Below are positions 28,092 to 36,153 of a stretch of DNA of 64,000 nucleotides, piece after piece. The notes under the pieces were generated by a model. It made no database searches. It was not told the origin of the DNA and saw nothing but the letters and a program-made list of their open reading frames with translations. A program made the position numbers and the translations under genes. The first letter of the stretch is position 1. The number at the start of each line of letters is the position of its first letter. Origin of the DNA: Clostridium_AD frigoriphilum (GTDB lineage: Bacteria > Bacillota > Clostridia > Clostridiales > Clostridiaceae); NCBI RefSeq assembly GCF_036541405.1, contig NZ_JAZHFS010000009.1:62001-126000 (forward strand). The letters are read 5' to 3'.

Positions 28092-28985
28092 ATGATAAAT
28101 GAAAAGAATATTAAAACTTTAGGAACACATAGTGGTAAATTTCATGCAGATGATGTTATGGCTACAGCTATACTTAGATTATTATTAGGAGATATAAAGG
28201 TAATCAGAACAAGGGATGAAGAGGTACTTAAAAAACTAGATTTTGTTTATGACATATCACTTGGAGAATTTGATCACCATCAATTAGATAAAGAAATAAG
28301 AGAAAATAATATTCCATATGCCGCGTCAGGACTAGTTTGGAGAGAGTTTGGTTCTAGAGTAATACAAAAGTTTAATTCTGAGTTTGATGAAGACGATATA
28401 ATATCAATTTTTGATTATATTGATAAAACTTTAGTGCAGGGGATTGATGCTATAGATAATGGCATAGATTCTAAAACGGAATTTAAAGTAACTTCAATAA
28501 GTGATATTATACAAAATTTTAATCCTACATGGGATGATGACTCATCTAAAGATGATGCATTTGAGGAAGCAGTAGGATTTGCAATTGTTGTTATAAAACG
28601 GATAATAAGTAGACAGGTTTCGGTTATAAAAGCGAGAGATATAGTAAATAAGGGATTTGAAAATAGAGAAGTTAATGAAATAATGGTTTTGAAAAATGGT
28701 TGTCCTTGGCTTCAACAGTTACTTAAAATAGATATAAATAGTGAGGTATTGTTTGTTATTTCACCTGGTGATAATAACGCGGAGTATAAGATTCAAACCG
28801 TAAAGAAGACCTCGGGGACTTTTGAGGCAAGAAAAGATTTAGTTGAGTCAATTAGAGGAAAATCAAGTGATGAGATAAATTCAATAATAAAAATAGATGA
28901 TGCTATCTTTTGTCATAAGGCAGGGTTTATAGCATCAACTAAAAGCCTCACGAGTGCTCTAAAAATAGCAAAATTATCAGTTTAA
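28092..28985 (+). CDS. MYG1 family protein (DHH-like hydrolase)
   Basis: The N-terminus LGTHSGKFHADDVMATAILRLL and the later EFDHHQLD motif are signatures of the MYG1/UPF0160 family, a branch of DHH phosphoesterases. Eukaryotic MYG1 has 3'-5' RNA exonuclease activity; the bacterial role is not established. ATG 28092 is chosen because AGAGG is six bases upstream; an ATG at 28089 gives only three. Single gene with its own terminator, just after hfq. Confidence 0.85.
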   Translation: MINEKNIKTLGTHSGKFHADDVMATAILRLLLGDIKVIRTRDEEVLKKLDFVYDISLGEFDHHQLDKEIRENNIPYAASGLVWREFGSRVIQKFNSEFDEDDIISIFDYIDKTLVQGIDAIDNGIDSKTEFKVTSISDIIQNFNPTWDDDSSKDDAFEEAVGFAIVVIKRIISRQVSVIKARDIVNKGFENREVNEIMVLKNGCPWLQQLLKIDINSEVLFVISPGDNNAEYKIQTVKKTSGTFEARKDLVESIRGKSSDEINSIIKIDDAIFCHKAGFIASTKSLTSALKIAKLSV

Positions 28986-28997
28986 AATTTATATAAT

Positions 28998-29036
28998 GAA
29001 CTCAATAACAATTAGGTGTTATTGGGTTCGTTTTTT
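28998..29036 (+). terminator. Terminator of the MYG1-family gene
   Basis: GAACTCAATAAC pairs with GTTATTGGGTTC (one G-U pair), followed by G and T6. Confidence 0.85.
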
Positions 29037-29164
29037 ATATAATAACTAATTAAGAGCCGATTTACAGCAGATAAATAGTAAAATTATTATTTTAATGTAT
29101 CAGATATGACAACAAGAGCATAAGCTGTTGTTAAATGGAATTTTATTGTGGAGGGGATTAGGCG

Positions 29165-29977
29165 TTGGAATATTATATCCAGGTAGAACCAGATGTTAAA
29201 ATTTTTGTTGAAGATTTAAATCCAAGAGGGAAGAAAACAATTTTATTTATACATGGTTGGCCATTAAATCATAAAGCATATGAATATCAGTTTAATGTAC
29301 TTCCTAAAATGGGATATAGATGTATTGGAATTGACACTAGGGGGTTTGGTAATTCGGATAAGCCTATAAGTGGATACGATTATAATACATTATCAGATGA
29401 TATAAGAGGGGTAGTCGAAGCTCTTAATTTAAAAAACTTCACTCTTGGCGGACATTCTATGGGGGGAGCAACTGCTATTAGATACATGGCTCGTCATAAA
29501 GGCTATGGGGTATCCAAACTTGCTCTCTTTGGGGCAGCGGCGCCTAGTTTAACTAAGCGTCCCAATTTTCCATATGGGTTGCCGAAGGAAACGGTAACAA
29601 AACTTATTCAAGAAACATATAATGACAGACCTAAAATGCTAAGAGATTTTGGTGATATATTTTTGTTTCAGTACGCTACTCAGCCTCTACAGGATTGGTT
29701 TTTTAATTTAGGTCTTGAAGCAGCAGGATGGGCAACAGCAGATTGTGCCACAACTTTTAGAGATGAAGAGTTATTTTGTGATTTAGAGAAAATAAATGTA
29801 CCAACATTAATTCTTCATGGTATACATGATAAAGTTTGCTTATTCAAGTTAGCCGAAGTTATGAAACAAGGAATTAAAAATGCTAAACTTGTACCATTTG
29901 AATATAGTGGACATGGATTGTTCTGGGAAGAGCGTGACAAGTTTAATAAAGAATTAACACAATTTATTGAGAACTAA
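29165..29977 (+). CDS. Alpha/beta hydrolase
   Basis: An alpha/beta hydrolase fold of 270 residues related to non-haem chloroperoxidases and esterases. The oxyanion segment is FIHGWPLNH, the nucleophile elbow GHSMGG gives S98, the acid is D222 (LHGIHDKVC) and the histidine is H250 (YSGHGLFWEE), so the triad is complete. The start is TTG 29165 after GGAGGGG. It is a single gene. The 180-bp leader has AACAAGAGC/GCTGTTGTT as an imperfect dyad. The substrate cannot be inferred. Confidence 0.87.
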   Translation: MEYYIQVEPDVKIFVEDLNPRGKKTILFIHGWPLNHKAYEYQFNVLPKMGYRCIGIDTRGFGNSDKPISGYDYNTLSDDIRGVVEALNLKNFTLGGHSMGGATAIRYMARHKGYGVSKLALFGAAAPSLTKRPNFPYGLPKETVTKLIQETYNDRPKMLRDFGDIFLFQYATQPLQDWFFNLGLEAAGWATADCATTFRDEELFCDLEKINVPTLILHGIHDKVCLFKLAEVMKQGIKNAKLVPFEYSGHGLFWEERDKFNKELTQFIEN

Positions 29978-29989
29978 TAAGGAATATTT

Positions 29990-30042
29990 TTAAACAGCTA
30001 GAGCCATAAAAGTTATGGGCTAAGGCTGTTTAAATTTTTTTG
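29990..30042 (+). terminator. Terminator of the alpha/beta hydrolase gene
   Basis: AAACAGC...AGCCATAA pairs with TTATGGGCT...GCTGTTT, an interrupted stem of about 16 pairs, followed by a T-rich tract. Confidence 0.75.
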
Positions 30043-30103
30043 TAATTTTTAGCCACTCTAATATCTTTTTATGTCTAAACAATGACGTTTCATGTCTTAA
30101 ATA

Positions 30104-30132
30104 TTGAATTGTATATATTTATAAAATATTAT
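30104..30132 (+). promoter_or_regulatory. Putative promoter of the deacetylase lipoprotein gene
   Basis: TTGAAT at 30104-30109, a 17-bp spacer, TATTAT at 30127-30132. It gives a leader of about 60 bases. Confidence 0.5.
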
Positions 30133-30197
30133 ATAATAAGTAACAGGTATTTAATTATGTCATTTAATGAAAATATAGTAAAAAGGAGCGGGATGCT

Positions 30198-31085
30198 ATG
30201 AAAAAAAAATTATATTTAATATTTATATTTATTTTTGTGCTCTCTATCGTTGGGTGTTCAAGAGCTACATCCACTACAATAAAAAAGACAAACCCTGTTA
30301 AACCAAGTGTTGTAGCTACACCTGCAATTGTAGCGAAACCTGTAATTGTAGCTAAACCAATTGAAGTCTCTACAATACCTGGGTTTGACAATACTACTGA
30401 TATTAAACCTTATGGTAAGAGTATTCCGGTTTTAGAGTACCACTCAATTAGCTATGATAAAGGTAATCCCATTTGTATTCCAATTAAAAAATTTGATGAG
30501 CAAATGAAATATTTAAAGGATAACGGTTATTATACTATAACACTTACAAATTTGTATGAGTACCTTATGAATAATACTCCAATACCTAGAAAATCGGTAG
30601 TCATTACTTTTGATGATGGATATGATAATAATTATACCGTTATGTTTCCTATTCTAAAAAAATATAAATTTAAAGCAACAATTTTTGTTATTACTTCACT
30701 TACTGATGTACATAGCAACATGCTAACATCCAAACAGCTTATAGAAATGAATAAATATGGTATAGATATAGAAAGCCATACTGTACATCATGATAATTTG
30801 AAATCGATTTCTAAGGATAACCAACTAAAAACGTTAATTCAATCTAAAAAGTATCTTGAAAAAACATTAAATAAAACAATAAACTTCTTTGCATATCCTT
30901 ATGGTGGGTACAACAAAAGTGCAATTGAGGCATTGAAAGAAGCTGGTTACAAAATGGCTTTCACCACCGAAAAGGGTTGGTCCTCTAAAAAAAATGGTAT
31001 ATTTTCATTACATAGGGTATGGATAAGTGCTTCAGATAGTAAGAAAGTATTTGAAAGTAAAATTTCTAATCCTAGAATAGATTAA
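30198..31085 (+). CDS. Polysaccharide deacetylase lipoprotein (NodB domain)
   Basis: A secreted lipoprotein that probably removes acetyl groups from a cell-wall or extracellular polysaccharide. The signal peptide ends in a lipobox (LSIVGC, lipidated C20), followed by a Pro/Val/Ala/Lys-rich spacer with AKPVIVAKPI repeats (about 30-55). The NodB domain has the metal/catalytic pair in TFDDGY (D139, D140), H194 and H198 (SHTVHHDNL), and AYPYGGYN. A related but shorter enzyme is at 36154. The ribosome binding site AAAAGGAGCGGG is strong. Substrate (peptidoglycan GlcNAc or other glycan) is undetermined. Confidence 0.9.
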   Translation: MKKKLYLIFIFIFVLSIVGCSRATSTTIKKTNPVKPSVVATPAIVAKPVIVAKPIEVSTIPGFDNTTDIKPYGKSIPVLEYHSISYDKGNPICIPIKKFDEQMKYLKDNGYYTITLTNLYEYLMNNTPIPRKSVVITFDDGYDNNYTVMFPILKKYKFKATIFVITSLTDVHSNMLTSKQLIEMNKYGIDIESHTVHHDNLKSISKDNQLKTLIQSKKYLEKTLNKTINFFAYPYGGYNKSAIEALKEAGYKMAFTTEKGWSSKKNGIFSLHRVWISASDSKKVFESKISNPRID

Positions 31086-31139
31086 AGCACTCAACTGATT
31101 AACAGTAAAAGAAGATTTGCAATTATGAGAGGAGAATAT

Positions 31140-31175
31140 AAATGAACTCCCATTAATTAAAGAGGGAGTTCATTT
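31140..31175. terminator. 12-bp perfect hairpin after the deacetylase gene
   Basis: AAATGAACTCCC (31140-31151) and GGGAGTTCATTT (31164-31175) are exact complements. The left arm starts inside a ribosome-binding-site/ATG/stop string (GAGAGGAG...ATG AAC TCC CAT TAA). It can end transcription of both the deacetylase and the small minus-strand gene at 31244. Confidence 0.6.
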
Positions 31176-31243
31176 ATAATATTAGAATTACTAAGATAAA
31201 AAATATCAACATGATAACATCTTATTATATGCAAATTTGAATA

Positions 31244-31423
31244 TTAATTATTATCTTTATTTTCTAATTTGTCTAAAATAATATCTATCTTTTTCTCCAT
31301 ATTCTTACTTCTATTAATATAATTTTTTAAAATTTGTATTGCTTTATATATTGCTATTATAATGGCAACGAATATAGCGATGTTAACAAATGTAAAAATA
31401 ATTGTTAAAAGGTTAAATTCCAT
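31244..31423 (-). CDS. Small membrane protein, 59 residues
   Basis: The frame runs from ATG 31423 to TAA 31244-31246. AAGGAGGATTT precedes the start. Residues 5-27 (LLTIIFTFVNIAIFVAIIIAIYK) form one membrane helix, and the remainder (IQILKNYINRSKNMEKKIDIILDKLENKDNN) is a charged, coiled-coil-like amphipathic tail on the other side. This layout is common among small clostridial membrane proteins of unknown function. No further family assignment is made. Confidence 0.75.
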   Translation of the reverse strand: MEFNLLTIIFTFVNIAIFVAIIIAIYKAIQILKNYINRSKNMEKKIDIILDKLENKDNN

Positions 31424-31492
31424 ATAAATCCTCCTTACTATATTGAATAGTTTAATCAGGTTATTTTACAATTTAGACTAACAATATATATT

Positions 31493-31562
31493 CAATCATA
31501 TCATAATTACCATAAATTAAGTATATTTACGACTTTTTTTAATATGCAATAGCCTCGATATT
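31493..31562. repeat. Imperfect direct repeat, copy 1
   Basis: About 70 bases containing AATCATATCATAATTACCAT and, near the end, CAATAGCCTCGATAT. It is repeated in the same orientation at 31807-31876 with roughly 70-75% identity by eye. The two copies flank the broken gene at 31582-31800. Confidence 0.65.
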
Positions 31563-31581
31563 GATGCTTGCGGCTTAATGT

Positions 31582-31800
31582 CTAATTTTTCAATATAATG
31601 TTTTCTTTCTTTCCATTCCATTTAATTGTATAAGTTACATCCTCGTCTTTACTAAAACCGAACCACTGCCACCGCTGTTGCCAAAACTTTTATAACCTTC
31701 CTTATCAAGTAGTGAACCTGTTGATCCCCCTCCACCAGAAGTGGCTTTTACTTTTCCATCATTTAAATATTTAAATACAATATCAGAAATCAAATAAAGA
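31582..31800 (-). pseudogene. Frameshifted C-terminal gene fragment
   Basis: Minus-strand translation gives DIVFKYLNDGKVKATSGGGG, then a Ser/Gly-rich part up to about 31670, in one frame. It continues as FGFSKDEDVTYTIKWNGKKE to a stop at 31582 in the next frame. A one-base shift near 31655-31670 is therefore needed to read the original protein. The 5' end is missing: no start or ribosome binding site, and a stop just upstream. The tail resembles small secreted or lipoprotein C-termini, but no family was recognised. The fragment lies exactly between two direct repeats. Confidence 0.6.
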
Positions 31801-31806
31801 TATATT

Positions 31807-31876
31807 TAATCATACCATAACTACCATAAATTGTGTATTGTTTCATTTTTAAAGAATGTTCAATAGCCTCAATATG
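31807..31876. repeat. Imperfect direct repeat, copy 2
   Basis: Second copy of the repeat at 31493-31562. The best-kept blocks are AATCATA.CATAA.TACCAT and CAATAGCCTC.ATAT. It lies just upstream of the PadR remnant. Confidence 0.65.
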
Positions 31877-31931
31877 AAAGTAATATAATTGGGAGTGGTT
31901 TGTGATAACTAGATATTGAAACTACGTTTAA

Positions 31932-32141
31932 TACGAATTAAAAGAACCTTCATTGTATACAAGTTTAAAAAGGCTTGAATCACAAAAACTTATTGAGTCT
32001 TATTGGGGAAGTGAAAGTCAGGGTGGCAGAAGAAAGTATTATAGGATTACAGAACTAGGTAAAGAAAATTATGAAAAATCGCTTTCAGCTTGGAAGATAG
32101 CAAGAGATTTAATAGATAAACTTATTAAAAGGGAGGGATAA
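31932..32141 (+). pseudogene. PadR-family regulator, N-terminally truncated
   Basis: The frame reads YELKEPSLYTSLKRLESQKL, then IESYWGSESQGGRRKYYRIT and a helical end. These are the recognition helix, wing and C-terminal helix of a PadR winged-helix regulator. The first ~40 residues of the family (helix 1-2) are missing: an in-frame stop lies at 31929-31931, and upstream sequence carries no frame for them. A TTG at 31953 could start a 62-residue product, but without a complete HTH. The stop overlaps the ATG of the next gene (TAATG), the usual PadR-HAAS coupling. It is probably non-functional, or acts only as a translational leader for the gene behind it. Confidence 0.7.
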
Positions 32142-32836
32142 TGGGTATGAATAGTTTAAAAAATCATGTTGATAGTATTTTTAGCAAGTATAAATCAAGT
32201 AAGCAGATTAACGAATTGAAATATGAGGTTTTAAGCAACCTTGAGGCAAAAGTTGATGATTTAACTGCAAATGGTATGGATAACAGCGAAGCTATTAAAA
32301 AAGCCAAAGGAAGCATTAACAGCATAGATTACCTTATTGACGGGAACAAAAAAGTATTTATAAATGAATATAATCTTGAATATATACAAATAGCTTTACT
32401 TTATTCTATAATAGCATGGATAATAACAATACCTGGTTTAATTATTAGAGTAGGATTTATATTGAATATATTTCTATTTATTTGCAGTATTGCAATTGGA
32501 ATAAAGTATTTCCTGTTAAACTCAAAAAAAGAATCTGAATATCGTAAGTGTAAATCATTTATTAATATACAATCGGCGTTTAAAGCTAAAAAAATTGCTT
32601 GGATTATGTGGTTATTGTTTATTGTAGTTTATACTCTGTTTACCACTGCAATTCAGTTTGGAAGTAACATTTGGTTCTCAAGACCCATTAGTATAACAGG
32701 GCCATATCAATTTGCTAAACTGGCAATAGGATACGGTATTCCGCTTATTTCAATCATAATTCCATTGATTTTTAATTTAGCTCCAAAACTAATATTAAAA
32801 TATGAGGTGGGTGAAGACAATGAAAACGAGGAATAA
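32141..32836 (+). CDS. HAAS-domain membrane protein partnered with PadR
   Basis: The N-terminal ~70 residues (LKNHVDSIFSKYKSSKQINE and LKYEVLSNLEAKVDDLTANG) are the helical HAAS/permease-prefix domain found next to PadR regulators. Four to five membrane helices follow (about 80-100, 105-125, 152-172, 192-220). Proteins of this type are thought to signal membrane or envelope state with their PadR partner, but the mechanism is not established. The start overlaps the PadR stop (TAATG), with GGGAGGG upstream; ATG 32147 is an alternative. It overlaps the following gene by 17 bases. Confidence 0.75.
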   Translation: MGMNSLKNHVDSIFSKYKSSKQINELKYEVLSNLEAKVDDLTANGMDNSEAIKKAKGSINSIDYLIDGNKKVFINEYNLEYIQIALLYSIIAWIITIPGLIIRVGFILNIFLFICSIAIGIKYFLLNSKKESEYRKCKSFINIQSAFKAKKIAWIMWLLFIVVYTLFTTAIQFGSNIWFSRPISITGPYQFAKLAIGYGIPLISIIIPLIFNLAPKLILKYEVGEDNENEE

Positions 32837-33377
32837 TATAATAATTGGTTTAGCAATAATGGGGATAGTTTTATTTGGACTGGTTCAGTTTATTGTTATA
32901 CCAAAGAATAATCAAAAAAATAGTCGGTATATGGTTAATCAGCAAAATCCTATAACACACGACATAAATAATGTTCTAAAGTATAGAAATAAATATATGG
33001 GTAATTCGAGCAATATAACTAATCTATTTCACAAATTGCCATTAAGTAATATTAAAATGTCTTTTGAGTTATTTCCAAATAAGTTAACAGCAGAAGTGAA
33101 TTACAAGGATACTATAGCAGATATTAATGAGAATAATGTGAATAAAGCTTTGATATACAATTCTACTGTTGCATTTGCTCTAATTGATAATCTTCAAGTA
33201 ATAAATTATAAATTTACTGGATCAACATGTAAAGTTTCGCGCTTGGATGTTGAAAAGTGGTATGGGCGAGACTTAACGGGTTTATTAAAAAAAGAGGAAT
33301 GGAAAAGTAAAGTACAGGATAAGCTTGAAGATAGCAACTACGTTAACGATTGTATAAAAGCAGTATTGATGAAGTAA
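32820..33377 (+). CDS. DUF4825-type membrane-anchored protein
   Basis: One N-terminal membrane helix (about residues 7-26, IIIGLAIMGIVLFGLVQFIV) is followed by an extracytoplasmic domain starting DINNVLKYRNKYMGNSSNIT, NLFHKLPL, which matches the DUF4825 family. A later stretch with SRLDVEKWYGRDLTGLLK fits too. The function of the family is unknown. The start is ATG 32820, nine bases after GAGGTGG; an ATG 18 bases earlier has no ribosome binding site. It overlaps the end of the HAAS gene, so expression is coupled. Confidence 0.75.
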   Translation: MKTRNNIIIGLAIMGIVLFGLVQFIVIPKNNQKNSRYMVNQQNPITHDINNVLKYRNKYMGNSSNITNLFHKLPLSNIKMSFELFPNKLTAEVNYKDTIADINENNVNKALIYNSTVAFALIDNLQVINYKFTGSTCKVSRLDVEKWYGRDLTGLLKKEEWKSKVQDKLEDSNYVNDCIKAVLMK

Positions 33378-33441
33378 TAACTATCTTAAGGGGTTCGATA
33401 CGAAGTTATTTCAGAAAAAGACAGTAGAAGGGGGTTATTAT

Positions 33442-33717
33442 ATGATGAAAAAGAGAAATATTATAATAGGTGGATTGTTAATTATTGTGTTAACTTTTTT
33501 TATTACCGATTTTTGTTTAGAAAAAGCAAACAAATCTCCTGTTTTTGCAATTCCAATGGTAATGTACAAAGATGGAGGATCCATTGAATACTATGGTTTG
33601 GGCTATAAGGTAATAAAATATTCTAATCTAACTGGCTCGGAGATAAAAATGGATTTCGGTACGTGGTTTATGAAATTTTCACCACCTAAATATAAGATTA
33701 CTCAATTCAAAAAATAG
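33442..33717 (+). CDS. Small membrane-anchored protein of unknown function
   Basis: This is a 91-residue protein with an N-terminal membrane anchor or uncleaved signal (about 5-24, NIIIGGLLIIVLTFFITDF) and a short outer domain (FAIPMVMYKDGGSIEYYGLG, YKVIKYSNLTGSEIK, GTWFMKFSPP). No catalytic motif is visible. GAAGGGGG precedes the ATG at 33442; ATG 33445 is an alternative. It lies between the DUF4825 gene and a MutS-like ATPase, all in one direction. Confidence 0.65.
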   Translation: MMKKRNIIIGGLLIIVLTFFITDFCLEKANKSPVFAIPMVMYKDGGSIEYYGLGYKVIKYSNLTGSEIKMDFGTWFMKFSPPKYKITQFKK

Positions 33718-33785
33718 AGTGTTTAATATTTATGAGAAATTGGTGTATGTTGCACATTATTATGTATTGATTGGGGGGATATGCT

Positions 33786-35669
33786 TTGATAACAGCGCTA
33801 GAAAAATATAAAAGGAGAAATGCTCGATATAACCTACTACTTAAGAAGCAACAGAAAGGTATAAATAATATAAGCAGCTTACGACTTGTTATTTTTGTAC
33901 TCGTACTTGTAATTTTAATAGAAACATATAGACTGAAAAGGTTTTACTTATTTGAGATAGTGATTTTAATTGCAACTGTTTTGTTTTGTTACTTAGCCTA
34001 TTTACAAAAAAACACAGAGAACAGGAAAAAGTATACCACTGCATTATGTGAAATAAATGAAACTTCCATAAAGAGATTAAGGGGTGACTGGATACACTTT
34101 GAAGATACCGGTGAAGATTTTATAGATGAAAATCATAATTATTCATATGATCTTGATATTTTTGGTAAAGGATCTTTATTTCAATGGATAAATGGAGCCT
34201 ATACTTATATTGGAAGACAAAGGCTTAAAGAAATATTTACGGAAAAGCCTCAAAATGAACAAAACATATATGATAGACAATCAGCAGTTAAAGAACTTGA
34301 GCAGAAAGTATATTTTAGACAAAAACTTGAGTTAAAAGGAAAGATAATGCTCAACAACAAACAAAATCCTAAAGAACTTTTTTTATGGTCAAAAAAAATA
34401 AGTAATCATATATTAAAAAATGGAGTAGTTTGGTTTTTAAGATCTCTTTCTATGATAACCACAATAACCACCTTAACAGTACTAGTTAGAATAATTTATT
34501 ATATAATATCTGCTTTATTTGGTATTAATAAAAGTGCACCAAAAATATTTTATTTGATTCCGTACTACATTCCTGTTTTTTTAATCATAATTCAATGTAT
34601 TATTCTAAGGATAAAGAGAGAAGATAGAATGGAAACTTTAAATATGGCTGAAAAATATAACGATGACATAAAAACATATAAAAATATGCTTAGGCATATA
34701 GAAAAACATAAATTCAAGTCAAAGTATATTATGAATTTGTGTAAAACTCTTTATGATAAAGATGGAAAAAGTGCATCAAAACAGATAGGTGATTTTTCTG
34801 GAATCTGTGAAGTTATTGCCGATAGGCGTAATATGATATATCCCATTTTAAATTCGATTTTCATGATAGAATATCACTGGATTATTTCTATCGAAAAGTG
34901 GAAGATAAAATATGGAAACAATTTTGAAGGCTGGATTAATACAATAGGGGAATTAGAAGCTTTATGTAGTATTGCAGTTATAAAACACGATAATCCTTAT
35001 TGGAGTATGCCTAATATTGTAACTGGACCATCAAAGATTATTGCTAAAAGTATGGGCCACCCTCTTTTAGGGGAAAACAGGGTATGTAATAATTTAAAAG
35101 TGGAAGCGCCATATTCAGTTATGCTTATAACAGGTTCTAATATGTCTGGTAAGAGTACATTTATGAGAACTGTTGGAATAAATATTGTATTAGCATATGC
35201 CGGAGCTCCTGTATGTGCAGATCAATTTTGTTGTACTATTATGGATTTCTATAGCTGTATGAGGGTAAGTGATAATCTAGGACAAAGTATATCTTCTTTT
35301 TATGCAGAAATATTAAAAATTAAAAATATCGTTAAGGCTTCAAAAGAAGGAAAACAAGTGCTATTTCTATTAGATGAAATCTTTAAAGGTACCAATTCAA
35401 GGGATAGGCACACTGGAGCTATGATTTTGGTAAAACAATTAAGTAAAACTGGAAATTTAGGATTTGTATCCACTCATGATTTAGAGTTAGCTGAAATGGA
35501 GAATCATAGAAATTCAAAAGTTAAAAACTATTATTTTTCTGAATATTATAAAAAAAATGAAATTTACTTTGATTATAAATTAAAAATTGGTATTTCACCT
35601 ACAAGAAATGCGATATATTTAATGAGATTAGCTGGTATTGAAGTAAAAGAAATTAATGGGATAAAGTAA
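33786..35669 (+). CDS. Membrane-associated MutS-related ATPase
   Basis: The C-terminal ~200 residues are a MutS domain V ATPase: Walker A TGSNMSGKSTFMRT, Walker B FLLDEIFKGTNSRDR and the HD switch STHDLEL. No mismatch-binding domain is present. Instead there are two hydrophobic regions, one near residues 30-75 and another of two helices near 215-270. Such membrane MutS-like proteins are widespread in Firmicutes, but their role is unknown and they are not thought to be mismatch repair enzymes. The start is TTG 33786 with GGGGGGA upstream; an in-frame TTG at 33771 lies on that site. The genuine mutS is at 22045. Confidence 0.85.
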   Translation: MITALEKYKRRNARYNLLLKKQQKGINNISSLRLVIFVLVLVILIETYRLKRFYLFEIVILIATVLFCYLAYLQKNTENRKKYTTALCEINETSIKRLRGDWIHFEDTGEDFIDENHNYSYDLDIFGKGSLFQWINGAYTYIGRQRLKEIFTEKPQNEQNIYDRQSAVKELEQKVYFRQKLELKGKIMLNNKQNPKELFLWSKKISNHILKNGVVWFLRSLSMITTITTLTVLVRIIYYIISALFGINKSAPKIFYLIPYYIPVFLIIIQCIILRIKREDRMETLNMAEKYNDDIKTYKNMLRHIEKHKFKSKYIMNLCKTLYDKDGKSASKQIGDFSGICEVIADRRNMIYPILNSIFMIEYHWIISIEKWKIKYGNNFEGWINTIGELEALCSIAVIKHDNPYWSMPNIVTGPSKIIAKSMGHPLLGENRVCNNLKVEAPYSVMLITGSNMSGKSTFMRTVGINIVLAYAGAPVCADQFCCTIMDFYSCMRVSDNLGQSISSFYAEILKIKNIVKASKEGKQVLFLLDEIFKGTNSRDRHTGAMILVKQLSKTGNLGFVSTHDLELAEMENHRNSKVKNYYFSEYYKKNEIYFDYKLKIGISPTRNAIYLMRLAGIEVKEINGIK

Positions 35670-35934
35670 TGATAAATTATAAGTGAGTTGTACCATTTAT
35701 TACCTAACATGTTATGATTTTTATTGATTATTTTAAAGCAACTAAAAGGGTAAGAATATAAAAAATTCACGATAACTGTATATAATAGCAATTAATATTA
35801 TTTTAAATGATTTTAACTAAGTAAACGTATTATCGTCAATTTGAATATTTGCTAAGCTATTATATGTCATAGTATAATTTTATCTTAGGTTAAAAATTAA
35901 AATTATGAGACGTTTTAGGAGATGAAAGAATTAT
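35670..35934 (+). other. Leader region of the small gene at 35935
   Basis: AT-rich gap after the MutS-like gene. TTGCTA (35849-35854) and TATAAT (35873-35878), 18 bases apart, form a plausible promoter for the next small gene. No terminator for the gene upstream was recognised. Confidence 0.4.
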
Positions 35935-36099
35935 ATGGGATCAGATATTATAGTAGGAGTTATAGGCAGTGCTTTAATAGCAATGGGAATAATGGGATTT
36001 ATAAAAGAAATGACATTACTAAAGATAGAATGTGAAGGAACAAAGATAAAAAATGAAAAAACGAACACATGTAATTGGCCAAAAATATTATCTGTATAA
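35935..36099 (+). CDS. Putative small membrane protein, 54 residues
   Basis: ATG 35935 to TAA 36097-36099. Residues 5-22 (IIVGVIGSALIAMGIMGF) form a glycine-rich membrane helix, followed by a charged tail with two cysteines (TLLKIECEGTKIKN, then TCNW). The ribosome binding site is weak or distant (AGGAG 13 bases upstream). A perfect terminator follows at 36111 and a promoter lies upstream, which supports a real transcript. No family recognised. Confidence 0.5.
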   Translation: MGSDIIVGVIGSALIAMGIMGFIKEMTLLKIECEGTKIKNEKTNTCNWPKILSV

Positions 36100-36110
36100 T
36101 AGTTTCAAGT

Positions 36111-36142
36111 AAAAAAGTTTAGCGATTACGCTAAACTTTTTT
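36111..36142. terminator. 14-bp perfect bidirectional terminator
   Basis: AAAAAAGTTTAGCG (36111-36124), loop ATTA, CGCTAAACTTTTTT (36129-36142). It serves the small + strand gene and the convergent deacetylase. Confidence 0.9.
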
Positions 36143-36153
36143 ATTTTTTATAA

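Noticed and set aside
31131..31163. Ribosome binding site followed by ATG AAC TCC CAT TAA
   Set aside because: A four-codon frame inside a terminator hairpin; judged a by-product of the stem or a stump, not a gene.
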